From positions 2,356,001 through 2,420,000 of the forward strand of contig NZ_JPOJ01000001.1 in the NCBI RefSeq assembly GCF_000733855.1: 64,000 nucleotides of DNA, written 5' to 3'. Shown piece after piece: positions 1 to 10,787 of this stretch; the stretch's first letter is position 1, and each line of letters begins with the position of its first letter. Under the pieces are notes generated by a model that saw nothing but the letters and a program-made list of their open reading frames with translations, was not told the origin of the DNA and ran no database searches. The translations under genes and the position numbers were made by a program. This DNA comes from Methylomicrobium agile. Its GTDB lineage: Bacteria > Pseudomonadota > Gammaproteobacteria > Methylococcales > Methylomonadaceae.

Positions 1-2164
<2,164 letters not shown>

Positions 2165-2599
2165 GTTGGGTACAGTCCCTGCCGGCTCGGGGAGCACAGG
2201 TGGCGTAGCGAGTTAAAAACACAGGGACGACGGCTCTCGAATTCGGCGCTGGCCGAAACGCCCGGTGCAGCCGGATCATTTGCCATCAATACCTGTTCGC
2301 AAGCGACCGCCTTTCTTAAATTTAAGAAAGGCGGTTTCCTGGGGTGATTCGGAAGCAATTGCCGTTTTCGGGTATTCGCCTGAAGAAGCTCGGTACCCGG
2401 CGGCCGAGCTGCGCATTGATATTGCTATCTTTGTGATTTTAAGCAATCCGGCCTATTTCTGAGTGAATGGCCGGATTGCCTGCCTTCATCTTCCGAACGG
2501 TTCCAAATCGATGTCTTTGACCTTGAAATTCCTATAATTTCCAGCTGAACGCCGGCCGATAAGTTAAAATAGCCGATTGCCCAATCCTGTTTTAACTCC
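2165..2599. other. Intergenic region before trhP
   Basis: Besides the palindrome at 2306-2335 I see no gene here. The AT-richer last 90 bases probably carry the trhP promoter, but no clear -35/-10 pair stands out. Confidence 0.5.
2306..2335. terminator. Perfect 30-bp palindrome, possible bidirectional terminator
   Basis: The arm ACCGCCTTTCTTAAA is followed directly by its exact reverse complement, giving a perfect 30-bp palindrome 140 bases after the stop of the collagen-like gene. Only a short TTT follows, so it is a weak intrinsic terminator by sequence. It could instead be a protein-binding site. Confidence 0.45.
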
Positions 2600-3937
2600 A
2601 TGAAAAAAATCGAACTTCTTTCTCCCGCCGGCACCCTGAAAAACATGCGCTACGCATTCGCGTACGGTGCCGACGCGGTGTATGCCGGACTGCCGCGCTA
2701 CAGCCTTCGGGTGCGCAACAACGATTTTCTTGCCGAAAATCTCGGCATCGGGATCGCCGAAGCGCACCGGCTTGGCAAGAAATTTTTCCTGGCGACGAAC
2801 GTGATTCCGCACAACGCGAAAATCAAGACCTTCCTCAAGGACATGGAGCCGATCGTTGCGATGCGGCCGGACGCCCTGATCATGGCCGACCCCGGCCTGA
2901 TCATGATGGTCCGGGAAGCCTGGCCGGAGATGCCGGTGCATCTGTCGGTGCAGGCGAATACGGTCAATTACGCGACGATCAAGTTCTGGCAGCGTTTCGG
3001 CGTCGAGCGCATCATCCTGTCGCGCGAGCTGTCGCTGGACGAGATCGCCGAAATCCGCCAGCAATGCCCGGATATGGAACTGGAAGTATTTGTGCACGGC
3101 GCGCTCTGCATCGCCTATTCCGGACGTTGCCTTCTGTCCGGCTACTTCAACCGGCGCGACCCGAACCAGGGAACCTGTTCGAATTCCTGCCGCTGGAAAT
3201 ACGACACGATGCCGGCCCAAGAAAACGCCGAAGGCGATTACCTGCCGGCCGGCGGTTTGCTGTCGATGCACGATCTGAGTAGCGGAGGCTGCGGCGGCGA
3301 GCGGCATCCGCTGGCCGACAATATCTATTTCCTGCAAGAAGAAAACCGTCCGGGCGAGTTGATGCCGGTGATGGAGGACGAGCACGGCACCTATATCATG
3401 AACTCGAAGGATCTGCGCGCGATCGAGCACGTACAGCGGCTGGTCGAAATCGGCGTCGACAGCCTGAAAATCGAAGGCCGCACCAAGTCGCACTATTATG
3501 TCGCGCGCACCGCGCAAACCTACCGGCAAGCGATCGGCGATGCGCTGGCGGGGCGCCCGTTCCGTCCGGAACTGCTCGGCGTGCTCGAAAACCTTGCGAA
3601 CCGCGGCTACACCGACGGTTTCTATCAGCGCCACCATACCCAGGAATACCAGAACTACATTACCGGCTATTCGAAAAGCCACCAACAGCAATTTTGCGGC
3701 GAAATCCGCGGTTACGACAGCGCCACCGGCCTTGCGGAAATCGAGGTGAAAAACAAGTTCGCGGTCGGCGACCGGGTCGAACTGATTCTGCCCGAAGGCA
3801 ACCGCGATATTGCGATCGAACGGATGCAGGACCTGCACGGCCAGGAGATGCAGGAAGCGCCGGGGGCTGGCTATGAAGTAAGAATACCGATCCCGGCGGC
3901 GAGCGCAGGGTATGGGCTGATGGCCAGATATTTTTGA
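2600..3937 (+). CDS. trhP: tRNA 5-hydroxyuridine modification protein TrhP (U32 peptidase family)
   Basis: The 445-residue protein is collinear with E. coli YegQ/TrhP, starting ELLSPAGTLKNMRYAFAYGA and carrying the U32 signature around residue 160-200 (EVFVHGALCIAYSGRCLLSGY, then RDPNQGTCSNSCRW). The Cys residues in this part fit the iron-sulfur cluster ligands known in the family. TrhP acts in prephenate-dependent 5-hydroxylation of wobble uridine in tRNA. Start ATG at 2600 aligns with the family N-terminus. No operon partner is evident. Older annotations call it a peptidase or collagenase; the tRNA role is the better-supported one. Confidence 0.93.
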   Translation: MKKIELLSPAGTLKNMRYAFAYGADAVYAGLPRYSLRVRNNDFLAENLGIGIAEAHRLGKKFFLATNVIPHNAKIKTFLKDMEPIVAMRPDALIMADPGLIMMVREAWPEMPVHLSVQANTVNYATIKFWQRFGVERIILSRELSLDEIAEIRQQCPDMELEVFVHGALCIAYSGRCLLSGYFNRRDPNQGTCSNSCRWKYDTMPAQENAEGDYLPAGGLLSMHDLSSGGCGGERHPLADNIYFLQEENRPGELMPVMEDEHGTYIMNSKDLRAIEHVQRLVEIGVDSLKIEGRTKSHYYVARTAQTYRQAIGDALAGRPFRPELLGVLENLANRGYTDGFYQRHHTQEYQNYITGYSKSHQQQFCGEIRGYDSATGLAEIEVKNKFAVGDRVELILPEGNRDIAIERMQDLHGQEMQEAPGAGYEVRIPIPAASAGYGLMARYF

Positions 3938-4323
3938 ATATCCGTCCGGTATCTCCGCAATTTGCAGGGTGGGGCCGCGCCAGGTTGCCGGCCGCTCGGC
4001 ATGCATCCTTTGAGGGAGCATCATCCCGTTAAGTCAAGCGCCGGGGAATTGCAAAGCCGGCTCTACCGGTGCCTCAACCAATTGACAAAGGAGCATAGGA
4101 TGAGCGGAGGGATGCGCTTCACTTCGTTCAGCCCGACGGCTCTTGTAGGGCGCACCGGCTAGGCAGTCCGGCGTTTTCTTCGACCCGGACCGGCGGGAAA
4201 GAAAATCATTGCGGATCGTCGGCTATATGGACAGCGAGGCCTTGCTGGCGCAGATCAAGCGGCTTGCCGGCTAAGCGCCTTCTGCCGCGTACCTTTTGGC
4301 AATCATCAATCACGGGAAACCGC
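3938..4323. other. Intergenic region with thioredoxin remnant
   Basis: This stretch holds the broken thioredoxin-like frame at 4149-4274 and a short frame at 4100-4162 with a good ribosome site but only 20 codons. Nothing else is recognised. Confidence 0.5.
4149..4274 (+). pseudogene. C-terminal remnant of a thioredoxin-like protein
   Basis: After an in-frame TAG, 41 codons read into a plausible thioredoxin-fold C-terminus (VFFDPDRRERKSLRIVGY, then MDSEALLAQIKRLAG and stop). The CxxC half is absent. A ribosome site and ATG lie just upstream (AAGGAGCATAGG, ATG at 4100) but that frame stops at 4162. This looks like a deleted gene whose two ends remain. The family assignment is from the VFFDPDG/RIVGY pattern alone and is tentative. 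Confidence 0.35.
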
Positions 4324-4593
4324 ATGCAAAGCGAACACAAAAATAAGACATTCACTGAGGAAGATTCCGGCACCAAAACCGACGCCCTGATCAAGTTGGG
4401 CCTGATTACGGTCGGCACCCAGATCGCCACCGAGGTGCTCCATCGCGCCGCCCGCTACCCGCTGCTGGTCTTTGGCCTCGGGATGGCGGCAGGCGCGTAT
4501 GCGCACCGGCACCGTAAAAAAATTATCCGCACGGCCAGACAGATTCAGCATCAGACTAAAAACCTGTTGCCTTTCCAGTCCGAGGATCCATGA
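4324..4593 (+). CDS. Small single-span membrane protein, paralogue of the protein at 7067
   Basis: The 89-residue protein starts at ATG 4324 after GGGAAA; a longer frame to 4264 lacks a ribosome site. It has a polar N-terminus, one hydrophobic segment at about residues 45-60 (YPLLVFGLGMAAGAYAH) and a basic, then glutamine-rich tail. The pattern 'RYPLLVFGLGMAAGAY-x4-KKII' closely matches 'KYPVLVFGAGVVAGVY-x4-KQII' in the product at 7067-7375. Such small proteins beside P-type ATPases are often labelled DUF5132 or DUF1490-like, but I cannot confirm the family. A role as membrane anchor or scaffold for the metal ATPase system is inference from context. Confidence 0.7.
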   Translation: MQSEHKNKTFTEEDSGTKTDALIKLGLITVGTQIATEVLHRAARYPLLVFGLGMAAGAYAHRHRKKIIRTARQIQHQTKNLLPFQSEDP

Positions 4594-4727
4594 GGGCAGG
4601 CTTTTTTTCTAACATTTTGTCTGCCCCGGATTGAATCCGGCCGGCATCAACTTCCCGAGCCCGTTCGCGCATTTTCCGATAGAATGCGCACCTTTCTTCA
4701 TTTTTGATCGCCATCCTGCCGACAGGT

Positions 4728-5834
4728 ATGTCCCCCTCATCATTGCCTATCAGTCCTTATCCCGCCGATTTATCCCGCCGGGATTTAAGGCGCATGATCG
4801 ACGTTGTCCGCCTGTTATACAAGTTGAGCGAAAATGCCGGCTATCGAAATTATCTGGAAAGCCTGCTGCCGGCCAGCGCCCGCTTCGATCCGGGCAATCA
4901 GGCGGTCATGATGGGGTATGACTTTCATGTATCCGAAACGGGGCCGAAGCTGATCGAAGTGAACACCAATGCCGGCGGGATATGGTACGCAAACCTGAGT
5001 CATGACCCTATGGCAGTCGAATTTTCCGCGCGGGTGGGCTCGAAGCTGCTCAAAACCTTTTGTGACGACTATGGCCTTTTTCGGAGGAATGCGGCGGCGC
5101 GCCCCGAAAGGATTGTGATCCTCGACGAAAATCCGACCGGGCAACCGCTGTATTCCGAAATGCGGATTTTCGTCTTAATGTTTGAAAAAGCCGGCATCGA
5201 GGCGGTGATCGCCCCGCCCGAAGCGATCGAAACGCAAGCATCCGGACTCTCTCTCGGCGGCAAGCCGGTCGAGATGATCTATAACCGGCACTGCGATTTT
5301 TACTTGAACGCTTCCCCGCTGGATCACATACGCGAGGCCTATCTGAAAAGGCAGGTGTGCCTGAGCCCGAATCCCCGCGCTTACGGCTTGCTGGCGGACA
5401 AGCGCCGGATGATGCTGTGGTGTCGGCCCGTCCTCATGCGCGGCTTCGGGCTTGCGGATGCGGAGCTTTCCATCCTGGCGGAAACGATACCTGAAACCTT
5501 GCTGTTAAGGGAACTGACGGCCGATGAGGCTTGGCGGACCCGTAAGCAATGGGTGTTCAAACCCGATACCGGCTATGCAAGCCGGGGGGTGTATGTGGGC
5601 GAAAAGCTGACCCGGCATAAACTGGCCGAGCTTGATCCGGAGAACACGTTGATCCAGCGCCGGATTCACCCGTCGATGACACCGGGCGCGCCTCAACAGG
5701 CATTCAAGACCGATTACCGGCTGTTCGTATACCGCGACCGCATCCTCGGCGCGGCCGCGCGGATTTATCAAGGGCAGGTAACCAACTTGCGGACCGAAAA
5801 CGGCGGTTTTGCAAAAATCCGGTTAACTGTTTGA
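4728..5834 (+). CDS. ATP-grasp-like protein of unknown function
   Basis: The product (368 residues from ATG 4728; a TTG at 4704 would add eight) shows features of circularly permuted ATP-grasp proteins: an early GPKLIEVNTNAGGIW motif (Glu and Asn for metal and nucleotide), a later RKQWVFKPDTGYASRGVYVG glycine-rich loop, and a near-terminal YRLFVYRDRILGAAARIYQG strand. These enzymes ligate a carboxylate to an amine or thiol using ATP; substrate here is unknown. No ribosome site is clear for either start. The sequence ATAGAATGCGCACC about 40 bases upstream may be a promoter -10/start region. It is monocistronic. Confidence 0.65.
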   Translation: MSPSSLPISPYPADLSRRDLRRMIDVVRLLYKLSENAGYRNYLESLLPASARFDPGNQAVMMGYDFHVSETGPKLIEVNTNAGGIWYANLSHDPMAVEFSARVGSKLLKTFCDDYGLFRRNAAARPERIVILDENPTGQPLYSEMRIFVLMFEKAGIEAVIAPPEAIETQASGLSLGGKPVEMIYNRHCDFYLNASPLDHIREAYLKRQVCLSPNPRAYGLLADKRRMMLWCRPVLMRGFGLADAELSILAETIPETLLLRELTADEAWRTRKQWVFKPDTGYASRGVYVGEKLTRHKLAELDPENTLIQRRIHPSMTPGAPQQAFKTDYRLFVYRDRILGAAARIYQGQVTNLRTENGGFAKIRLTV

Positions 5835-6132
5835 ACGGATAACAGTCTTTAACTCTGACTTTTCAAGGGTTAAATAAACTATGTTATTTAACGCGGCCCG
5901 AATAGGTCAGATCACATAACGGCAGCGGAAAAGCAGGCAATGGGAAACGGGCATCCGGCAACGATAACGGACGGCGGTAAGGATCCGGTCCGGATAGAGC
6001 GGCATCATGCGCAGTAAAATCAATGTATTACGGTGTTTGTACCAAACGGCGCGAAAATTTGGAATTTCCTTGAAGTTTTGGCATTGATTGTGCTTCTAGT
6101 TAAGGAAGAACCACTCCCTGGAGGTTGCAGCA
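5835..6132. other. Intergenic region with possible sigma-54 promoter
   Basis: No gene is seen. The 3' part holds a -24/-12 type element at 6079-6094 and the ribosome site of the next gene. Confidence 0.5.
6079..6094 (+). promoter_or_regulatory. Possible sigma-54 (RpoN) promoter
   Basis: TGGCATTGATTGTGCT matches the consensus TGGCACGNNNNTTGCW at TGGCA and TGCT, with the invariant GG and GC exactly 12 bases apart. It lies about 40 bases before the ATG at 6133. No enhancer site was recognised. Confidence 0.45.
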
Positions 6133-6330
6133 ATGAACCAACAATTAGCACAACACACCCTCTCCCAGTCTTCCGGCGGCAACGGCGCCTTATTGGTAGG
6201 AACGGGGCTCGCATTGGCATCGATGATTTTGATTCCCGCTCTGGCAACCCGCATCGGCTTGGGCGCAAGTCTGACCGGTGCGCTCAGGATGGCGCTGATG
6301 AAAGCCGGGAATCAGGCGATTAGACGTTAG
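6133..6330 (+). CDS. Small hydrophobic protein of unknown function
   Basis: This 65-residue protein begins at an ATG preceded by CTGGAGG. After a polar Gln/Ser-rich start, residues 18-50 are hydrophobic (LLVGTGLALASMILIPALATRIGLGASL), enough for one or two short membrane segments, and the end is basic (KAGNQAIRR). I recognise no family. Its place between two small putative membrane/metal proteins and a P-type ATPase, and the sigma-54-like element upstream, suggest a regulated accessory membrane peptide of the copper region. That role is inference. Confidence 0.65.
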   Translation: MNQQLAQHTLSQSSGGNGALLVGTGLALASMILIPALATRIGLGASLTGALRMALMKAGNQAIRR

Positions 6331-6661
6331 TATTCGGGCTGCGGAGGTCGAAATCGTCGATTTAGGAACGGCGCAATCGCTTCGCAGGCCAAATCGGGCG
6401 GCCGGGCCATGCCGCTAACGTTTGAAAAGAGCCCCTGCGTTGGTTGATTAGGTAGGCTATCCGGATAGGAGGGGAAGTTACAGCCCGCGTAACGAATTAT
6501 CCGCAGCTATTTATCGTCATACATACTCGCCCGATTCGCCCTCCGCAACGGTTTCAGTGAATCGGTTTTTTATTATTTCCCCTCGGAATTTTTATAAATA
6601 CATTGCGCCTTGTTGCCGAGTTTAGTAGCATTTTCATATCCAATAATAAATTGATATTATC
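6331..6661. other. Intergenic region before the small metal-binding gene
   Basis: No gene or RNA is recognised. The last 100 bases are AT-rich (for example around 6570-6660) and probably carry the promoter of the gene at 6662. Confidence 0.5.
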
Positions 6662-6841
6662 ATGAGCGAAAACGATAAGGCCTGCGATCTTTGCGGGTTG
6701 CCGGTATTGAACCAAGATTTCAAGTGGCGCACGAAAGAAGGGGACAAAGCGTTTTGCTGCGAAGGGTGTAGGGGTATCTACCAAGTACTGCATGAAGACG
6801 AAGCACTCACCGTTGCCGACGAGCCCGATCCCAACGTTTGA
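6662..6841 (+). CDS. Free-standing metal-binding domain of the cation ATPase type (ATPase-cat_bd)
   Basis: This 59-residue frame encodes CDLCGLPV (Cys 8 and 11) and FCCEGCRGIYQVL (Cys 32, 33 and 36), the pattern of the 'putative metal-binding domain of cation transport ATPase' (PF12156) found at the N-terminus of CcoI/FixI-type copper ATPases. Here it is a separate protein with an acidic tail (DEALTVADEPDPNV). The ATG sits after an AT-rich leader with no strong ribosome site. The ATPase at 8325 in the same cluster lacks this domain, so this peptide may supply it in trans. That is inference; the domain recognition is from the cysteine pattern. Confidence 0.75.
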   Translation: MSENDKACDLCGLPVLNQDFKWRTKEGDKAFCCEGCRGIYQVLHEDEALTVADEPDPNV

Positions 6842-7066
6842 AACGCTCTTTAAGGTAGAGTCCGGTCTGGCGAAATTCCGGATTTGGATTGGCGAGACCC
6901 TTCGTGTTCAGGTTCTCAGGATAAACATCAGCGCTAGACCGGAATTCAAGGCTTTTTATCCCTAACACAGGTTTTTTAGCAAAAACAAAATTTAAACCGT
7001 TTGTCACCCTGCCGCGCGGCATTACCTGAGCGGTGAGGCTGGATTCAATTCAAGAGGAGTCTCGTG

Positions 7067-7375
7067 ATGGCGCATGTACATGGCAAGGACATGATGAAGG
7101 AAATGAGTAAAACAAAGAATTCCATGGGCAAGGAAATTATGAAAGGCTCAATGGCTTCCGTTACCGTTCACACAGGAGCAAAACTGATGAGCAAATTAGC
7201 GAAATATCCCGTTCTGGTATTCGGCGCCGGCGTCGTGGCCGGTGTTTATGTATACAAATACCGCAAGCAAATCATCGCGTCCGCTAACAAGGCGCTCGAT
7301 TCCGGCAAGGATTTTGTATTGCAGCAAAAAGAAAACCTGGAAGACATCGTCGCCGAAACCAAAGAAGAGAGCTGA
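7067..7375 (+). CDS. Small single-span membrane protein near metal ATPase (DUF5132/DUF1490-like)
   Basis: This 102-residue product starts at ATG 7067, seven bases after GAGGAG; an adjacent GTG at 7064 is less well placed. It has a His/Met/Lys-rich N-terminus (AHVHGKDMMKEM), a single hydrophobic span near residues 48-65 (KYPVLVFGAGVVAGVYVYKY) and a charged amphipathic C-terminal tail ending in Glu-rich sequence. It is a paralogue of the protein at 4324. The layout recalls mycobacterial PacL/DUF1490 proteins that anchor and scaffold P1B ATPases, but no sequence identity to PacL can be claimed. It is followed by a strong terminator at 7413-7452. Confidence 0.75.
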   Translation: MAHVHGKDMMKEMSKTKNSMGKEIMKGSMASVTVHTGAKLMSKLAKYPVLVFGAGVVAGVYVYKYRKQIIASANKALDSGKDFVLQQKENLEDIVAETKEES

Positions 7376-7412
7376 GCCGGCGCAGGGCTTTTTTCTTCCC
7401 CATTTTCGCAGA

Positions 7413-7452
7413 AACGGGTGATTTCTTCGGGTTCGGAAATCACCCGTTTTTT
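7413..7452 (+). terminator. Rho-independent terminator
   Basis: A perfect 13-bp stem (AACGGGTGATTTC with GAAATCACCCGTT) and a 10-base loop run into a T tract (TTTTTTAT). It lies between the small membrane protein and the HMA-like gene, so these two are probably separate transcripts or linked only by read-through. Confidence 0.9.
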
Positions 7453-7470
7453 ATCCGGGTATTTTTGACT

Positions 7471-8076
7471 ATGACTATTCAAAAAGAGTTTATTTTGCGC
7501 TATCGGGGCTCGGAACACGTTCGTTTTGAAATACCCTCGGCGTTCTGTACGGCAGGGGCCGCGGATGCGTTGACAGGAAAATTGCTGGCGGTGGACGGCA
7601 TTTACCGGGTCAAGGTCTATCGCAGCCAGAAAAAATTGGCCATCCGTTATCAGGAAACGGTGCATGATTTCGTGGGTTTGTGCCGATTGTTATTCCGGAT
7701 CGTCGGCGACCTGGAGAAAGACGTGTTGGCCGCCGTCAAGCCCAAAATCCTTCAGGCCGCCAGGCAGCGAGTCGGCGATCGGTTCAAAAATTTGCAGGCC
7801 TTCCGCTGGTTCGGCCGCAAATACGACGATGCCAGGGAAACTTTGCAGGCGGCGAAGATCGTCGGCAAGGGACTCACTCAGCCCGGTAAGTTTTTCAAGG
7901 ATCCGGAAAAAATGGTCATCGATTTTCTGAATGACGTACTGGTGCTGTTTCTGATCCGGCTGCACTGGGATCACATCACCAAGGAGTGGATTCCCCGGCC
8001 GCTGAAGTACCGTTACGAATGGATGGCGGTGTTTTATATGATTTATCTGTTGATGCGCTCGCGCCGGCCGAGGTAA
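7471..8076 (+). CDS. HMA-like (HMA_2 type) heavy-metal domain protein with membrane segment
   Basis: The 201-residue product from ATG 7471 (a TTG at 7465 is the alternative) begins with a ferredoxin-like region (residues 1-75: HVRFEIPSAF, then LAVDGIYRVKVYRSQKKLAIRYQ) that resembles the degenerate HMA fold at the N-terminus of the ATPase at 8325, without a CxxC pair. The middle is basic and amphipathic. A hydrophobic stretch DVLVLFLIRLHW and a C-terminal WMAVFYMIYLLM could bind the membrane. It probably works with the ATPase as a metal-delivery or regulatory subunit. The direct neighbour downstream is a dispersed repeat, then the ATPase. Confidence 0.65.
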   Translation: MTIQKEFILRYRGSEHVRFEIPSAFCTAGAADALTGKLLAVDGIYRVKVYRSQKKLAIRYQETVHDFVGLCRLLFRIVGDLEKDVLAAVKPKILQAARQRVGDRFKNLQAFRWFGRKYDDARETLQAAKIVGKGLTQPGKFFKDPEKMVIDFLNDVLVLFLIRLHWDHITKEWIPRPLKYRYEWMAVFYMIYLLMRSRRPR

Positions 8077-8134
8077 GGGCGCTTTTTCCTGAGGATGTGG
8101 CTAAAAATCCCTTTCTCTGTAATGATTTTCAGCT

Positions 8135-8190
8135 GTAGGGTACGCTGTGCGTACCACGGGAGTTGAAAAGGTACGCACAGCGTACCCTAC
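8135..8190. repeat. Dispersed palindromic repeat, copy 1
   Basis: Arms GTAGGGTACGCTGTGCGTAC and its reverse complement flank a 14-base centre. Similar sequence continues downstream to about 8300 (TGTGCCC..., ...GACC/GGCCCAATCCTAA) and is shared with the copy near 55.4 kb. This is one of four full copies in the window and sits between the HMA-like gene and the ATPase. Confidence 0.9.
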
Positions 8191-8324
8191 ATCGGCTTGT
8201 GCCCTTTTGAGGATAACCCAAGTGGGCAAAAGGTATATCACGCTGAGCACCTGGCGGGGGAAACAGGGGGAAAGTGATGACCGACCCAATCCTAAGTAAC
8301 TGAAAACAAGTACGGGAGTGACTC

Positions 8325-10778
8325 ATGAGCTCTGACGCATCGCCAGCCTATAAACATTTTCGAGTAGCGCATCAACTGCAAAGACGGGTTCGCATCGAAG
8401 CGCCCATGCTGAGAAAGGACGGCGAGCGCTGTTACATCCTCGAAATTCTGCTCAAAAAGCGCGCCGAAATCAAAAAGACGCGTTCCACTCCCGCGCTGGG
8501 CACGGTCGTGATCGAGTTCGATTCGAACCGTCTGCCGAAGGCGAATCTCTTGCTGATGCTGGATACGGTGCTCGGCAATCTGGTCAGCAGGCCCCGCTCG
8601 GCCGGCCCGCGTCGAAAGAGCGATTTCTCGAACGAAATGAGGGAAGTCGATCTGGCGATCGAGGGCATGACCTGCGCCTCCTGCGCGCTGCTGATCGAAA
8701 TGGTGCTTAACCGCGACCCGAAAATCAAGCAGGCCAGCGTGAATTTTGCGACCGAAACGCTGGTTGTGCAGGGACAATTGGACCGGGACGAGGTTTCGGC
8801 AAAAATAGAGGGTCTGGGCTACAAAGCCTATCCGATGGATACCCTGGCACAGCGCAAGAAGCTGATCGAAAAGGAGCAAGCCCGCATCCGGTCGGCCTGG
8901 CGGCGTTTTTTGTGGTCGGCGGCGTTGAGTACGCCGGTGGTCATTCTGGGCATGGCGATGGCCAAGTCGCGCCCGCTGCACTGGTTGCAATTCGCGCTCG
9001 CGACGCCGGTCGTGTTCGGCGCCGGCAAGCCGTTTTTCGACAAGGCTTTCCGGCTCGCCCGGCACCGGGCGGCGAATATGGATACGTTGATCGCACTGGG
9101 CGTCGGTGCGGCCTATGCCTTCAGTTTGTCGTCATTCCTGAAGCGCCGCGGCCACATGTATTTCGAAGCAGCCGCAGCGATCATCGTGTTCGTGCTGCTC
9201 GGCCGTTATCTCGAAGAACGCGCCAAAGGCAAGGCCGGCGAGGCGATCCGGCAACTGGTCGATCTGCAGCCGCAGACCGCGACTCTGCTCCGGGACGATC
9301 AGGAAATCATCGTCGATGTCGAGAACATTCAGGTCGGCGACATACTTCTGGTGCGGCCCGGCGAAAGAATCCCGACGGACGGCGAGGTCGTACAGGGCAT
9401 CTCGACGGTCGACGAATCGATGGTAACGGGCGAAAGCCTGCCGGTGATCAAAGACGTGGGCCATCAAGTGATCGGCGGCTGCGTGAACGGCAACGGCGTG
9501 CTGCGCATTCGCGCGACCGCGGTCGGCAGGGATACGGTGCTGGCCGGCATCGTGCATATGGTCGATCAGGCGCAGTCGGCCAAACTGCCGATCCAGAAAC
9601 AGGTCGATCAAATTTCGGCGGTATTCGTGCCGGCAGTGATGGCGGTGTCCGGGCTGGCCTTTGCCGGCTGGCTGGCCTTGGGTGCGCCGTTCGGCTTTGC
9701 ACTCGGCAATGCGATTACGGTGCTGCTGATTGCCTGCCCGTGTGCGCTGGGTCTTGCGACGCCGGCGTCGATCATGGTCGGCACGGGCCAAGCCGCAAAG
9801 AAAGGCATTTACATCCGCAACGGCGAAAGTCTGGAGGTGGCGGCGAAACTGAACGTGATCGTGTTCGACAAGACCGGCACGATCACCGAAGGCAGGCCGA
9901 AAGTCAGCGATCTGTCGAACGTCTCGCGCCTCGGCGAGGAAACGATCGTGATGCTGGCCGCCTCCGCCGAGCACAACTCCGAACATTTTCTCGGCAAGGC
10001 AATTGTCGAATACGCTCACGAACGGGGCATCGGCCCGGCCGAATGTTCGCACTTTTACAGCGAGCCGGGCCGCGGCATCGAAGCTGACGTCGACGGCAAA
10101 TCCCTGCTGCTCGGCAATCTGGCCTGGATGCGCCAGCGCGAGGTCGATGTGCGGAATCTGGAAGCGGCGGCCGGGGACTTCGCCGAGCAGGGCAAGACGC
10201 CGGTGTACATGGCGGTCGATCATCAGGAAGCAGCCGTATTCGGGATCGCCGATCGGCCGCGCGAGCATGCGGCCGAGGCGATCGCGCGCCTGCACCGGCT
10301 CGGCGTGGAAACCGTGATGGCGACAGGCGACACCGAAAAGACCGCCGCGTTCATTGCCCGCAAAGTCGGCATCGCCGACATCGTCGCGAATGCGAAGCCG
10401 GAGGAGAAGCTTGCGATCATCCGGCGCCTGCAGGACGAAGGCAAGCAGGTCGGCATGATCGGCGACGGCATCAACGATGCGCCGGCGCTGGCCGCCGCGA
10501 ACGTCGGCTTTGCGGTCGGCAGCGGCACCGACATTGCGATCGAGTCGGCCGACATGACGCTGACCCGTGGCGACATCGGCAAAGTGACCGATGCGATCGA
10601 ATTGAGCACCGATACGATCCGTATCATTAAGCAGAACCTGTTCTGGGCCTTCGGCTACAACACCGTGGCGATTCCGGTCGCGGCGGTCGGCAAGCTGAAT
10701 CCGATGATCGCCTCCCTGGCGATGGCGTTGAGCTCGCTCTCGGTGGTGCTCAATTCGCTGCGCTTGAGTAAAAAGTAG
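8325..10778 (+). CDS. copA: P1B-type Cu+-transporting ATPase
   Basis: This 817-residue protein starts at ATG 8325 after GGGAG. Domains in order: a degenerate HMA_2-like fold without CxxC (1-85), a canonical HMA with GMTCASC (Cys 117 and 120), membrane helices, actuator loop with VTGES, the CPC metal site (about residue 470), the phosphorylated Asp in DKTGT (about 515), GDGINDAP (about 713), and YN plus MALSS in the last two helices, which mark Cu+ specificity. It pumps copper out of the cytosol, for detoxification or for loading periplasmic cuproenzymes. An oddity is SEHFLG where SEHPL is usual in the nucleotide domain. The TauE/SafE-like gene follows after nine bases, so the two are an operon. 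CopA versus CcoI/CtpA subtype is not settled. Confidence 0.9.
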   Translation: MSSDASPAYKHFRVAHQLQRRVRIEAPMLRKDGERCYILEILLKKRAEIKKTRSTPALGTVVIEFDSNRLPKANLLLMLDTVLGNLVSRPRSAGPRRKSDFSNEMREVDLAIEGMTCASCALLIEMVLNRDPKIKQASVNFATETLVVQGQLDRDEVSAKIEGLGYKAYPMDTLAQRKKLIEKEQARIRSAWRRFLWSAALSTPVVILGMAMAKSRPLHWLQFALATPVVFGAGKPFFDKAFRLARHRAANMDTLIALGVGAAYAFSLSSFLKRRGHMYFEAAAAIIVFVLLGRYLEERAKGKAGEAIRQLVDLQPQTATLLRDDQEIIVDVENIQVGDILLVRPGERIPTDGEVVQGISTVDESMVTGESLPVIKDVGHQVIGGCVNGNGVLRIRATAVGRDTVLAGIVHMVDQAQSAKLPIQKQVDQISAVFVPAVMAVSGLAFAGWLALGAPFGFALGNAITVLLIACPCALGLATPASIMVGTGQAAKKGIYIRNGESLEVAAKLNVIVFDKTGTITEGRPKVSDLSNVSRLGEETIVMLAASAEHNSEHFLGKAIVEYAHERGIGPAECSHFYSEPGRGIEADVDGKSLLLGNLAWMRQREVDVRNLEAAAGDFAEQGKTPVYMAVDHQEAAVFGIADRPREHAAEAIARLHRLGVETVMATGDTEKTAAFIARKVGIADIVANAKPEEKLAIIRRLQDEGKQVGMIGDGINDAPALAAANVGFAVGSGTDIAIESADMTLTRGDIGKVTDAIELSTDTIRIIKQNLFWAFGYNTVAIPVAAVGKLNPMIASLAMALSSLSVVLNSLRLSKK

Positions 10779-10787
10779 GTTTTCGGC

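Noticed and set aside
6842-7022. Minus-strand 71-codon frame
   Set aside because: No ribosome site, no family, and opposite to the metal cluster genes.
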